This document shows positions 1 to 6,977 of a stretch of 9,376 nucleotides of DNA, piece after piece. Within the stretch, counting starts at the first letter, position 1. Every line of letters begins with the position of its first letter. The stretch lies in contig JALFHA010000101.1 in NCBI GenBank assembly GCA_022776785.1, positions 1 to 9,376 on the forward strand. Reading direction: 5' to 3'. This DNA is from Clostridiales bacterium (GTDB lineage: Bacteria > Bacillota > Clostridia > Christensenellales > Aristaeellaceae). The position numbers and the translations under genes were made by a program. The notes under the pieces were generated by a model, which saw only the letters and a list, made by a program, of their open reading frames with translations, did not search any database and had not been told where the DNA came from.

Positions 1-1
1 C

Positions 2-160
2 AGCTACAACAAGTACTCCCACGAGGATACCGAGATCATCATCGAGGTCACGCCGAAGTTTGTGGAAATCTGGGATACGAGCGAGGATAACTACGCCTTC
101 CAGATCTTCATCGACTTTGACAAGCAGGCCGTCGAGGTCAAGCAGTACGACCAGATGTAA
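2..160 (+). CDS. 3' end of a CDS, possibly a pyridoxamine-5'-phosphate-oxidase-like (flavin-binding split-barrel) protein
   Basis: Only the last 52 residues are present, read in the frame that ends in TAA at 158-160. The gene begins left of the window. The tail is acidic and rich in beta-branched residues (EIIIEVTPKFVEIWD, then AFQIFIDFDKQAVEV), which suggests a beta-rich fold. The piece 'EVTPKFVEIWD' resembles the late strand of small PNPOx-like or general-stress flavin-binding proteins, where a 'vtP..ieyWd' motif is common. That assignment is inference from a short fragment, and another small beta-barrel family is possible. The reading frame itself is well supported: no internal stop, normal composition, and a strong terminator 14 bases after the stop. 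It converges on the minus-strand gene ending at 210 and so is not part of that operon. Confidence 0.7.
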   Translation, partial: SYNKYSHEDTEIIIEVTPKFVEIWDTSEDNYAFQIFIDFDKQAVEVKQYDQM

Positions 161-174
161 CCCCTCACGCAGCA

Positions 175-216
175 CGCGCCGCGCTCCGAAGCTGGAGCGC
201 GGCGCGATTTTATTTC
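175..216 (+). terminator. Rho-independent terminator of the left-edge gene
   Basis: A perfect 13-bp GC-rich stem (175-187 paired with 194-206) encloses a 6-base loop and is followed by ATTTTATTTC. It lies 14 bases after the plus-strand stop codon. The T-rich run overlaps the last codons of the convergent minus-strand gene (stop at 210-212). The stem could also slow polymerase arriving from the other side, but no good T-run follows it on the minus strand. Confidence 0.9.
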
Positions 217-1688
217 TCCTCCCCCAGCGCCAGAGCGATGAGCCGGTCGAGCGCGGCGAGGGTCTGCTCCTGCGTCAGGACGTGATGCTCGAGCAGATCC
301 TGCACGAAGAATTCCTTGTACCTGCGGCAGAATTCCGCCTGCGTAACGATGATCTCCGCATGATCGCTGCAAAGGTCATAGTGCGTATCCGGCTTAGCCA
401 GCAGCGTACCGGCGCCCTCGTAGAGGCCGATTTCCGAGCGCGGCGGGCGGTATCCCTCCTGAAAGAAGTAGACGTGGAAGCTGGCATTGTGCTCAGCCTG
501 CTCGCGGATATGGCGCAGGATATCGGCGCGCTCCTGCGGGGTATACGGGCTGATGGCGAAGAAGTGATCGCTCTGCTCCCCGGTGCGTGCGAAGCGCTCC
601 ATTTCAGGCAGGGAGAAGATGGTATGGGTCGGGCGGCGCTTGGTGAAGAAGTTCTGCCAGCGCGCCAGATGCACCTGCCACAGCGCACCGATGAGGGCTT
701 CGAGCTCCTCGCCCTGACCGAAGCCCTGCCGCGCGAAGCCATCGCGGACGGCGCGCAGCAGGATATCCGGGTGAATATAGCAGATGGGCACGTCGAGCTT
801 GACGGTATACACGGCGCGGCCGCGTTCCAGCTCAGCGCATTCGCGGGTATAGGTCAGGTAATCCTGCGGCTTGCAGGTGAGCGAAAAAGCGGATTTGAGC
901 GGAGCCATCCGGTTCTGTCCGCGGGCGAGCGCGATTTCCAGCGCGCAGGGCTCCTGTCCGCAGGGCAGGGGGCAGACGGCGAGCTCGCGCCTGTCCACAA
1001 GCGTCGCATCGCGGGTATGCCATAGCCCCTGCGCGTCCTCCCACCGGGCGAGGATACGGTTGCTGCGGTAGAGCCGCTCCTGCTCGCGGGAGAACACGCC
1101 TGGCTCCACGCCCCATGCCATGTAGCAGCCAGCGTAGAGCAGCGGCTGTATGGCGGCGATGCTCTCGATGATCTCGTCCTCTCCGATATAGATGTAGTGC
1201 TCCACGCGCACGCGCGCGCCGGGCGTTTTCATCGGCAGTCTTTTTGCCAACGCGGTCATCAGCGCGCGGTCGCAGCAGCCCGTGATCGTCAGGAAGACCT
1301 GCCGTCCAGCCGTCAGCTCGCAAAACAGGCCGCCATCTGTCCACGGCTCCTCTGGTGCATTCTCCGCGCCGGGACGCAGCATGTCGCACATCGCCTGATT
1401 GCTGAGGTAGCCATCGCGCCCCAGCCGGCTGACCTCCAGCGCAATGCCGAGTTGGCCGAGCTGTTCAGGGGATATCCCCATCCCCGGGCAATCCCGCAGC
1501 CTCCTGTAGCAGTCCTTCATCGCGGCATAGCTGCCCTTGCCGTCCAGCAGGCGGAACAAGCTGTTGCGGCTCTTGTATCCGAGCCTTCTGGCGGCTTCGG
1601 AGGCCGACATGCCGCTGTGCTTCAGCAGACGCGAGAGATACGGGCCGAATCCGACCATCGGTCTGTTTTCCCATTCCTCGGATTTCAT
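210..1688 (-). CDS. Helix-turn-helix protein with a large unrecognised C-terminal region, probable transcriptional regulator
   Basis: 492 aa. Residues about 15-65 look like an XRE/lambda-repressor-type DNA-binding domain: SGMSASEAARRLGYKS forms the first helix and turn, and RNSLFRLLDGKGS fits the recognition helix. The remaining 420 or so residues match no family I recognise. They show no membrane segment or signal peptide and contain several Cys and aromatic residues, so a cytoplasmic ligand-sensing or scaffolding region is plausible but unproven. The ATG at 1688 is preceded by AAGGGAG at 9 bases. A second in-frame ATG at codon 11 lacks a comparable site. The gene follows a sugar-uptake/kinase operon but is separated from it by a terminator. 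Control of that operon is therefore an inference from proximity. No clear sigma-A promoter is visible in the short gap upstream. Confidence 0.85.
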   Translation of the reverse strand: MKSEEWENRPMVGFGPYLSRLLKHSGMSASEAARRLGYKSRNSLFRLLDGKGSYAAMKDCYRRLRDCPGMGISPEQLGQLGIALEVSRLGRDGYLSNQAMCDMLRPGAENAPEEPWTDGGLFCELTAGRQVFLTITGCCDRALMTALAKRLPMKTPGARVRVEHYIYIGEDEIIESIAAIQPLLYAGCYMAWGVEPGVFSREQERLYRSNRILARWEDAQGLWHTRDATLVDRRELAVCPLPCGQEPCALEIALARGQNRMAPLKSAFSLTCKPQDYLTYTRECAELERGRAVYTVKLDVPICYIHPDILLRAVRDGFARQGFGQGEELEALIGALWQVHLARWQNFFTKRRPTHTIFSLPEMERFARTGEQSDHFFAISPYTPQERADILRHIREQAEHNASFHVYFFQEGYRPPRSEIGLYEGAGTLLAKPDTHYDLCSDHAEIIVTQAEFCRRYKEFFVQDLLEHHVLTQEQTLAALDRLIALALGEEK

Positions 1689-1723
1689 ATTTCAGCGCTC
1701 CCTTCCAGCGTCTCATCCCGCGG

Positions 1724-1757
1724 TTTTCCGGCAGGCTTCTCCTCCCCTGCCGAAAAA
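1724..1757. promoter_or_regulatory. Dyad symmetry just upstream of the HTH gene
   Basis: CGGCAGG (1729-1735) and CCTGCCG (1746-1752) form a perfect 7-bp inverted repeat around a 10-base spacer. After one mismatch on each side it extends by TTTT/AAAA. It lies 41-64 bases before the ATG of the HTH gene and overlaps the T-run of the upstream terminator. It could be an autoregulatory operator or an RNA hairpin in the leader; the sequence alone does not decide. Confidence 0.35.
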
Positions 1758-1800
1758 GCAAGGGCCCCCAGCCGCGTGCTTTCGCTCCGGCTGAGGGCTC
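1752..1800 (-). terminator. Rho-independent terminator of the sugar operon
   Basis: On the minus strand, 17 bases after the kinase stop codon, a 13-position stem (1788-1800 with 1762-1774, one A/C mismatch and one G-U type pair) closes a 13-base loop and is followed by TTGCTTTTTC. This fits an intrinsic terminator ending the transporter-kinase transcript before the HTH gene. Confidence 0.85.
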
Positions 1801-1816
1801 GTCATAGCGTCCACCA

Positions 1817-2911
1817 TCAGATTTTTCTGACAATCTCCTGCATCGCGTCCCAGTTCTCCTCCATGCTGCGCACGAGTGCGAACTGCGTGTGCGCGCGATC
1901 GAGGTTGTGTCCCGGGCGATGGATGCGGAAATACTTGTCGCCGTTGAGATAGTCAGCCAAGAAGCGCATACCGCATTCCAGCGTCATCAGCTTGGCGCCC
2001 ATCGGCAGCAGCTCGATCTCACGGCGGCCCATCACCTGCCCCGCCTCGCCGAGGAAGCCGCGGGCGAACGCCTCGAACATCGGCAGCGAGAGGCTGACCT
2101 TCGACAGGTCCCGCTCATCCTCCTCGGCGGTGGTCGCGCCGAAGCGGATGGAGTCGCCGAAGTCATAGGCCGCCAGACCGGGCATGACCGTATCCAAATC
2201 GATGACGCACACGCCGCGCCCCGTCTGCGCATCCAGCAGCACGTTGTTGAGCTTGGTGTCGTTGTGGGTCACGCGCAGCGGGATCTCGCCCGCTGCCAGC
2301 GCGTCAAGCAGCGTGTGCACCTCGCGCTCGTACCTCCGGCAGAAGGCCAGCTCCTCGCCGACCTCACCAAGCCGCCCGGCCTCGTTGCGGGCGACGGCAT
2401 CCATCAGCTGCGCATAGCGCGCGGGCGTGTTGTGGAAATCCGGGATGGACTCCACCAGCGACGCGGCTGGGAAGCCGCCCATCTGCCGCTGGAAGCGGCC
2501 GAACGCCGCGCCCGAGAGCGCGAACAGCTCCGGCGTATCCGGCAGATCGCGGGAGATCGTCTCCTCGATGAACAGGTACATGCGCCACAGCTCGCCGTCC
2601 TCATCGTAGGCGAAGAGCTTGCCGTCCGCCGTGGGCACGAGCGTCAGCGTCTCACGCGCGGGGTCGCCGCCCTCCGCGGCGATGATGCCACGCAGGTACT
2701 CCGTCACCCGTGCGATGTTGGCGATGACATCCTCCGGCCTCTTGAAGACGTAGCGGTTCACGCGCTGCATGATGTAGCGGCGGGTTCCCTCCTGCGTCTT
2801 CACGCACACACAGAGCGTGTCGTTGATGTGGCCGTTGCCATACGGCTCGGCAGTGATTTCACCCTGCGGCAGCGCAAAGCGCCGCGCCATTTCGATTGTC
2901 TTTCTCTCCAT
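1817..2911 (-). CDS. nahK: N-acetylhexosamine 1-kinase (NahK/LnpB family, aminoglycoside-phosphotransferase fold)
   Basis: 364 aa, the usual length for Bifidobacterium NahK, which uses ATP to phosphorylate GlcNAc or GalNAc at C1 in the cytoplasm. Family landmarks recalled from NahK appear in order: EPYGNGHINDT (22-32, nucleotide-binding loop), YIMQRVNRYVF (46-56), RVTHNDTKLNN (213-223, catalytic Asp218), IDLDTVMPG (237-245, metal-binding Asp), DFGDSIRFGA (250-259), DLSKV (268-272), and a C-terminal stretch with LECGMRFLADYLNGD (311-325) and PGHNL (333-337). The match runs along the whole protein, so the family call is strong. Substrate preference between GlcNAc and GalNAc is not readable. The ATG at 2911 has GGAG 7 bases upstream, and only 25 bases separate it from the permease, so it is the last gene of the importer operon. 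HexNAc-1-phosphate would then go to UDP-sugar synthesis or glycolysis through enzymes outside this window. Confidence 0.93.
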   Translation of the reverse strand: MERKTIEMARRFALPQGEITAEPYGNGHINDTLCVCVKTQEGTRRYIMQRVNRYVFKRPEDVIANIARVTEYLRGIIAAEGGDPARETLTLVPTADGKLFAYDEDGELWRMYLFIEETISRDLPDTPELFALSGAAFGRFQRQMGGFPAASLVESIPDFHNTPARYAQLMDAVARNEAGRLGEVGEELAFCRRYEREVHTLLDALAAGEIPLRVTHNDTKLNNVLLDAQTGRGVCVIDLDTVMPGLAAYDFGDSIRFGATTAEEDERDLSKVSLSLPMFEAFARGFLGEAGQVMGRREIELLPMGAKLMTLECGMRFLADYLNGDKYFRIHRPGHNLDRAHTQFALVRSMEENWDAMQEIVRKI

Positions 2912-2936
2912 TTCTTCTCTCCGTATTGATTGAGTT

Positions 2937-4547
2937 TTATCCCTTCACGCCGCCGGAGGTCAGGCCCGCCGCCAGATGCTTCTCGATGCACATGAACAGG
3001 ATGACGACCGGAATCGTCGCCAGCAGCGCGGCGGCGAAGAGGTACTGCCACTCGATCATGTTGAACGAGCTGAACTGCGTGATGCCCACCGTAATCGGCT
3101 TGTTGCTCGGCGTGGAGATGAGCACAGTGGAGATCGTGTATTCGTTCCAGGAGTTGATGAACACGAAGATCAGCGTCGTCACGATGCCCGGCGCCGCCAT
3201 CGGCAGCAGGATGCGCAGCAGCGCGCTGACCGTCGTGCAGCCGTCGATCTGCGCGGCCTGCTCCATCTCCGGCGAGATGGAGATAAACGTGCCCCGCAGC
3301 AGCCAGATGGCAAACGCCTGATTGAACGCCGCGTTGATGAGCATCAGGCCGACGATGGTATCGTTGAGGTGCAGCGTGTTCATCAGCTGGGAAATGCCCA
3401 CCAGCAGCACGACCGGCGAGAACATCTGGCTCATGATGACGAAGCCGAGGAAGACGTTCTTGCCCTTGAACTTCATGCGCGCCATCGCGTAAGCCGCGGG
3501 GATGCCGCAGAGCATGGCGATGGCCGTCGCGCCGAAGGAGAGCACGATGGAGTTCATCAGGTAGCGCAGCACGCCGCGGTCCATGATGTCAATCAGGTTG
3601 CTCCAGACCCACTTGGTCGGCAGCATGTGCAGGAAGTACATGTCCGTCGTTTCCGCGTTGCTGCGGAAGGCCGTGATGAACATCACATAGAACGGATACA
3701 GGATCAGCAGGCTCGCGGCGATGACGAACGCATAGAGCGCCCCCCTCGCGATCACCGGCGCAATCGCGCCCTTGTAGAGCAGGATCACCGCGCACAGCAG
3801 CACCGCCAGCACGGGCAGCAGCAGCCAGAGCTGCGCCGTCACGCCCGACCGGAGGCCGGCGACAAGCGCCGCCGTCTGCCCGCCTGCCGCACCATTATAC
3901 AGGAAATGGTCAATTCTTTCAAGCAACAGTTGTGCTCCGGCCACCTCCTGCCCGGAGACGATGAGCTGCACTTGCCGGGAGAAGGTCTTCGTCACCGACA
4001 TGGCGAACACCGGCACCAGCAGCACTGCCGCCAGCGACAGCCAGCATGCGGCCAGCCGCAGCCCGCGCGGCACGCCCGTGAGATCCCTGTGCGGCAGGTC
4101 GAGCCCGCCGCGCAGCCCCAGCGCCGCCAGCACGGCAGCCAGCGCAGCGCACAGCACCAGCGCCTGCATCATACGGCCCGGCGTGAGGCTGCTGCGCAGG
4201 AAATCCCAGCCGCTGCGCCGCACGCTGTGCTGCACGCTGAGCACGACCAGCGAGGTCGTCTCGCCCTTGGAGTTGACGCGCTCGGTCACGCTCTCGTCGA
4301 TTTTCAGGCTGCCGCCGATCCCCGCGTCGGCGTACTGCTCAAGCACGGCCTCGGCCTCGGCCATCGCCGCGATATACTTCTCGTCGCCAACAAAGGTGTT
4401 GGCCGACCGCTTGGTGTAGATGCTCGTGGTGAACTGCACCACAGGAAGGCTCAGCAGCACGGCAGCCAGAACGAGGGCCACCGCCGCGAGGATCAGCGCG
4501 AGGCGGTTTTTCTGCGCGCTTTGCGCGCTCAGCTTGCCGCGGATCAT
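2937..4547 (-). CDS. Carbohydrate ABC transporter permease (MalG-like) with a long N-terminal membrane extension
   Basis: 536 aa; MalG/MsmG-type permeases are usually about 270-300 aa. The C-terminal part, from about residue 265, is a complete CUT1 permease: a first membrane segment at 270-291, further segments at about 330-352, 365-385 and 400-418, the EAA loop at 427-451 (EQAAQIDG then ILLP, the ATPase contact), and an ending typical of the family. The first 260 or so residues are extra. Predicted membrane segments lie at about 13-35, 127-145, 163-184 and 238-258, with two soluble loops (about 36-126 and 185-237) that should face outside if the N-terminus is cytoplasmic. The four added segments keep the normal inside start of the core domain. 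The gene overlaps the upstream permease by ATGA, and AGGAG lies 11 bases before the ATG, so translational coupling is likely. The role of the extension is unknown. Confidence 0.92.
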   Translation of the reverse strand: MIRGKLSAQSAQKNRLALILAAVALVLAAVLLSLPVVQFTTSIYTKRSANTFVGDEKYIAAMAEAEAVLEQYADAGIGGSLKIDESVTERVNSKGETTSLVVLSVQHSVRRSGWDFLRSSLTPGRMMQALVLCAALAAVLAALGLRGGLDLPHRDLTGVPRGLRLAACWLSLAAVLLVPVFAMSVTKTFSRQVQLIVSGQEVAGAQLLLERIDHFLYNGAAGGQTAALVAGLRSGVTAQLWLLLPVLAVLLCAVILLYKGAIAPVIARGALYAFVIAASLLILYPFYVMFITAFRSNAETTDMYFLHMLPTKWVWSNLIDIMDRGVLRYLMNSIVLSFGATAIAMLCGIPAAYAMARMKFKGKNVFLGFVIMSQMFSPVVLLVGISQLMNTLHLNDTIVGLMLINAAFNQAFAIWLLRGTFISISPEMEQAAQIDGCTTVSALLRILLPMAAPGIVTTLIFVFINSWNEYTISTVLISTPSNKPITVGITQFSSFNMIEWQYLFAAALLATIPVVILFMCIEKHLAAGLTSGGVKG

Positions 4548-5434
4548 GCGTCCTCACGCTCCTTTCGCACGGAGACCATCATGTACACCCCGGCGACCAG
4601 GCACAGAATCACAAAGCCGATGACGGAGAGCGCCGTCGCCGGTCCCTTGCGCTGATCGTAGAAGGCCAGCATGTACAGGTAGGTGATGAGCGTATCCGTC
4701 TTGTGTGCGGGCGCGCCCTTGGTAATCGTGTAGACGATCGGGAAGGAGTTGAAGACGTAGATGATGTTGAGCACGGTGCTCACCGTCAGCGACGGGCGCA
4801 CCAGCGGGATGGTGACGTGGAACAGCTTCTGCCAGAAGTTGGCGCCGTCCACGGTCGCGGCCTCGTAATACGCCGCGTCGATGGACTGCAGGCCGGAGAG
4901 CACGCAGAAGGTGACAAACGGAATCGTGACGAAGATGCCCACGCCGCACTCCCATATGAACTCGATCTGGTAGCTCGCGCGCCAGTTGACTGCCTGCTTG
5001 ATGATGCCCAGATTGAGCAGCACGTTGTTCAGGTTGCCGTATTCAAACTTGATGATGTAATTCCAGATGGAGGCCTGAATCACCAGCGAGGTCGCCCACG
5101 GGAAAACCACGATGGAGCGCGCGAGCTTGCGGCCCTTGAACTCCTGATTGAGCACCATCGCCATGATGAAGCCAAACAGCGTGGACAGGCCCACGACCGA
5201 GATGACCCAGACGATCGTGTTCATCATGACCGTGCCGAAGACGGGGTCGGAAACCGCATCCTTGAAGTTGGAAAGGCCCACGAAGCCGCCCACGATGCCC
5301 GCCTTGGAGATCTCGCTGAACGCAAGCTTGAAGACGATGCCGATAGGGAAGACGACGAAAATCGTCATGATGAGGATACTCGGCAGCAGCCAGAGATACG
5401 GCTCCCATTTATGCCGAACGAGGATGGTATTCAA
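4544..5434 (-). CDS. Carbohydrate ABC transporter permease (MalF/MsmF-like)
   Basis: 296 aa, normal for the family. It is an integral membrane subunit that forms the sugar channel with the other permease. Six hydrophobic segments are visible, at about 12-36, 70-95, 106-127, 161-182, 216-238 and 266-288. The EAA loop is at 191-210 (EAATVDGANFWQKLFHVTIP) with the conserved Gly, and it should dock onto the shared ATPase. The best start is TTG at 5432-5434: a run of six G preceded by AA lies 9 bases upstream, and no in-frame ATG exists near the beginning of the conserved N-terminus (EPYLWLLPS). The stop overlaps the next permease start by 4 bases. A terminator-like hairpin in the 184-base gap separates it from the binding-protein gene, so it is probably made at a lower level than the binding protein. 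Confidence 0.94.
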   Translation of the reverse strand: MNTILVRHKWEPYLWLLPSILIMTIFVVFPIGIVFKLAFSEISKAGIVGGFVGLSNFKDAVSDPVFGTVMMNTIVWVISVVGLSTLFGFIMAMVLNQEFKGRKLARSIVVFPWATSLVIQASIWNYIIKFEYGNLNNVLLNLGIIKQAVNWRASYQIEFIWECGVGIFVTIPFVTFCVLSGLQSIDAAYYEAATVDGANFWQKLFHVTIPLVRPSLTVSTVLNIIYVFNSFPIVYTITKGAPAHKTDTLITYLYMLAFYDQRKGPATALSVIGFVILCLVAGVYMMVSVRKEREDA

Positions 5435-5443
5435 GACAGGTTT

Positions 5444-5449
5444 CCCCCC
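5444..5449 (-). promoter_or_regulatory. Ribosome binding site supporting the TTG start of the MalF-like permease
   Basis: The minus strand reads AAGGGGGG followed by 9 bases and TTG (5434). It is a weaker Shine-Dalgarno than the AGGAGG sites used elsewhere in the window. With the TTG start it suggests modest initiation. Confidence 0.6.
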
Positions 5450-5470
5450 TTCTTGGGTACAGCAAGGCTT

Positions 5471-5515
5471 TTCGTGAAAAGAAACAGGGAGGTCGGTCAG
5501 CAGCCAACCTCCCTG
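5471..5515 (-). terminator. Internal terminator/attenuator between binding-protein and permease genes
   Basis: CAGGGAGGT (5485-5493) and ACCTCCCTG (5507-5515) form a perfect 9-bp stem with a 13-base loop. On the minus strand it is followed by TTTCTTTTC. It lies about 100 bases after the binding-protein stop and about 50 bases before the permease start. Partial termination here would leave more transcript for the binding protein than for the membrane subunits, a common arrangement in such operons. Two smaller stems lie in the same gap: CCGGC/GCCGG directly after the stop (5603-5617) and a short AGCCT/AGGCT stem. They lack a T-run and could protect the 3' end. Confidence 0.75.
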
Positions 5516-5618
5516 AACAGCTCCGGCTTACCGTTGAAAGCCCGCAAGGGTTTGGCCCTATGCGCTCAGCCTGGCAGGCTTTCCGTTACGTCGGGAATGC
5601 AGCCGGCGCCATGCCGGT

Positions 5619-6875
5619 TTACTTGGTGATCTTCGCCTGCAGCTCGTCAAGCAGCGTCTTGACATCGCCGCCGGTCAGAGCACTCTGCTCGACATTGGTG
5701 ACGCCCTGCTTGACGTCGATCCACTCGGCCTTGGCGGTCGGGTAGAACTGCGCGCTGCCCAGCACGTTCAGCCACGCCTCAAAGGACGGGTTGGCCGCGA
5801 CGAGGGCCTCAACAGCGGAGTTGACGGCCGGCAGGAAGTCCTCCATGCTGACCCAGCCCACATAGTTCTCCGGATCGTAGAAGAAGGAGAGGAACTTGCC
5901 GATGGCCTCGTTGCGCGCGGCCTGATCGGGGGCGGAATCATCCTTGAAGGCCATGATGCGGTCCATGACGCCCACGGAGCTGGAGGACGCGCCCTCGTTG
6001 TGCGGGATATCCGCCACAGCGTAGTTCACGCCGGTGTAGCCCTTGTCCTTGATGTAGGTCGGCAGGGAATTCGGGGCGATGACCATCGCCAGCTTGCCCG
6101 CGCCGAACATATCCTGCAGGTCGTAGCGGGTCTGGGTGGCCGGGTTCGGGTTGGTGTAGCCCTTGTTGTACAGGCCGATGGCGTACTCAACCGCCGCGAC
6201 GTTCGCGTCGGAGTTGACCGCCCAGTTGCCGTCGGCGTCAACGAAGCCGCCGTTGTTGCCCCATGCGTAGTAGGCAAACGCAGCCTGGCCCTCGTCTGTG
6301 GTCATGTCAATGCCCCACGGATAGACCTCGCCGCCAAAGGTGTCGATGATGGCCTGGCAGACATCCTCCAGCTCAGCCCAGGTCGCGGGCACTTCCACGC
6401 CGGCCTCCTCAAGGATGTCCGCATTGTAGTACAGCGCGCGGGCGGAGGCCAGATCCGGCACAGCCCAGCACACGCCGTCGATCACCGACTGCTCGATGAA
6501 GGACGGGAAGAAGTCGCCAAACAGCTCCTCCGGGCAGTAATCGCTGACCGGAAGCAGCAGCCCCTCGTTCGCGTAATCGGCAAAGGTGTCGATATTGAGG
6601 ATGTCGGGGGCGTTGTTGTTGCTGATACGGGTGGAGACGACGGTGTAGATGTCGTTCCAGGAGACGACCTCAAGGTTCAGCTTGATGCCGGGATTGGCTT
6701 CCTCAAACTTCCTGACAAAGTTGGAGCCGTCCATGCCGTTGCCCAGGAACCAGTTGTTGGTGTTAGGGCCGTACTGCGCGATGATGACGTCGAGCGTGAT
6801 GTCCTCCGCCAGGCCGAAGCCCGCAAAGACCGTCAGCATCAGGACCGCCAGCAGCAGCGTTACCAGCTTTTTCAT
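5619..6875 (-). CDS. Extracellular sugar-binding protein of a CUT1 ABC importer
   Basis: 418 aa, typical of solute-binding protein family 1. Residues 1-23 form a signal peptide: KK at the start, a hydrophobic core at 4-20, then GLA before E24, consistent with signal peptidase I cleavage. No Cys follows the hydrophobic core, so there is no lipobox, which is unusual for a single-membrane Firmicute. The mature part shows family features: FVRKFEEANPGIKL (about 53-66), VSWNDIYTVVSTRI (about 70-83), APDILNIDTFADYANEG (about 88-104), and ALYYNADILEEAGVEVPATW (about 147-166). It should deliver the sugar to the two permeases encoded next. Substrate is not readable from the sequence; the kinase in the operon points to an N-acetylhexosamine or a disaccharide containing one. 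The ATG at 6875 has GGAGG at 10 bases. It is the first gene after the promoter at 6931-6959. Confidence 0.94.
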   Translation of the reverse strand: MKKLVTLLLAVLMLTVFAGFGLAEDITLDVIIAQYGPNTNNWFLGNGMDGSNFVRKFEEANPGIKLNLEVVSWNDIYTVVSTRISNNNAPDILNIDTFADYANEGLLLPVSDYCPEELFGDFFPSFIEQSVIDGVCWAVPDLASARALYYNADILEEAGVEVPATWAELEDVCQAIIDTFGGEVYPWGIDMTTDEGQAAFAYYAWGNNGGFVDADGNWAVNSDANVAAVEYAIGLYNKGYTNPNPATQTRYDLQDMFGAGKLAMVIAPNSLPTYIKDKGYTGVNYAVADIPHNEGASSSSVGVMDRIMAFKDDSAPDQAARNEAIGKFLSFFYDPENYVGWVSMEDFLPAVNSAVEALVAANPSFEAWLNVLGSAQFYPTAKAEWIDVKQGVTNVEQSALTGGDVKTLLDELQAKITK

Positions 6876-6930
6876 AGGGAAGTATCCTCCTTTTTCTCGT
6901 CGTAGGGAAACAGAGTTCGTTGTATAAACT

Positions 6931-6959
6931 ATTATAAAATATCCGCATGAAATTGTAAA
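6931..6959 (-). promoter_or_regulatory. Sigma-A promoter of the sugar-uptake operon
   Basis: The minus strand carries TTTACA (6954-6959), exactly 17 bases, and TATAAT (6931-6936). Transcription should start near 6924, giving a leader of about 50 bases before the GGAGG and ATG of the binding-protein gene. The region is far more AT-rich than its surroundings. Confidence 0.88.
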
Positions 6960-6977
6960 GTTTTTTCGGAAAACTTT
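6957..6977. promoter_or_regulatory. Perfect palindrome overlapping the -35 box, candidate repressor operator
   Basis: AAAGTTTT (6957-6964) and AAAACTTT (6970-6977) are exact inverted repeats separated by TTCGG, 21 bp in all. The left arm overlaps the -35 hexamer at 6957-6959, where a bound repressor would block polymerase. A second inverted pair, CGGAAAA (6967-6973) with TTTTCCG (6985-6991), overlaps it. Which protein binds is unknown; the HTH protein at 210-1688 is one candidate by proximity only. Confidence 0.5.

Noticed and set aside
60..1025. 321-codon plus-strand open frame
   Set aside because: It overlaps the partial gene and its terminator and runs antisense to the HTH gene; low-complexity Arg/Ser start and no ribosome site.
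2976..4655. 559-codon plus-strand open frame opposite the permeases
   Set aside because: It is longer than the real gene but is rich in Arg, His and Gln with no domain, and it mirrors the GC codon bias of the minus-strand permease, which has clear membrane segments and an EAA loop.
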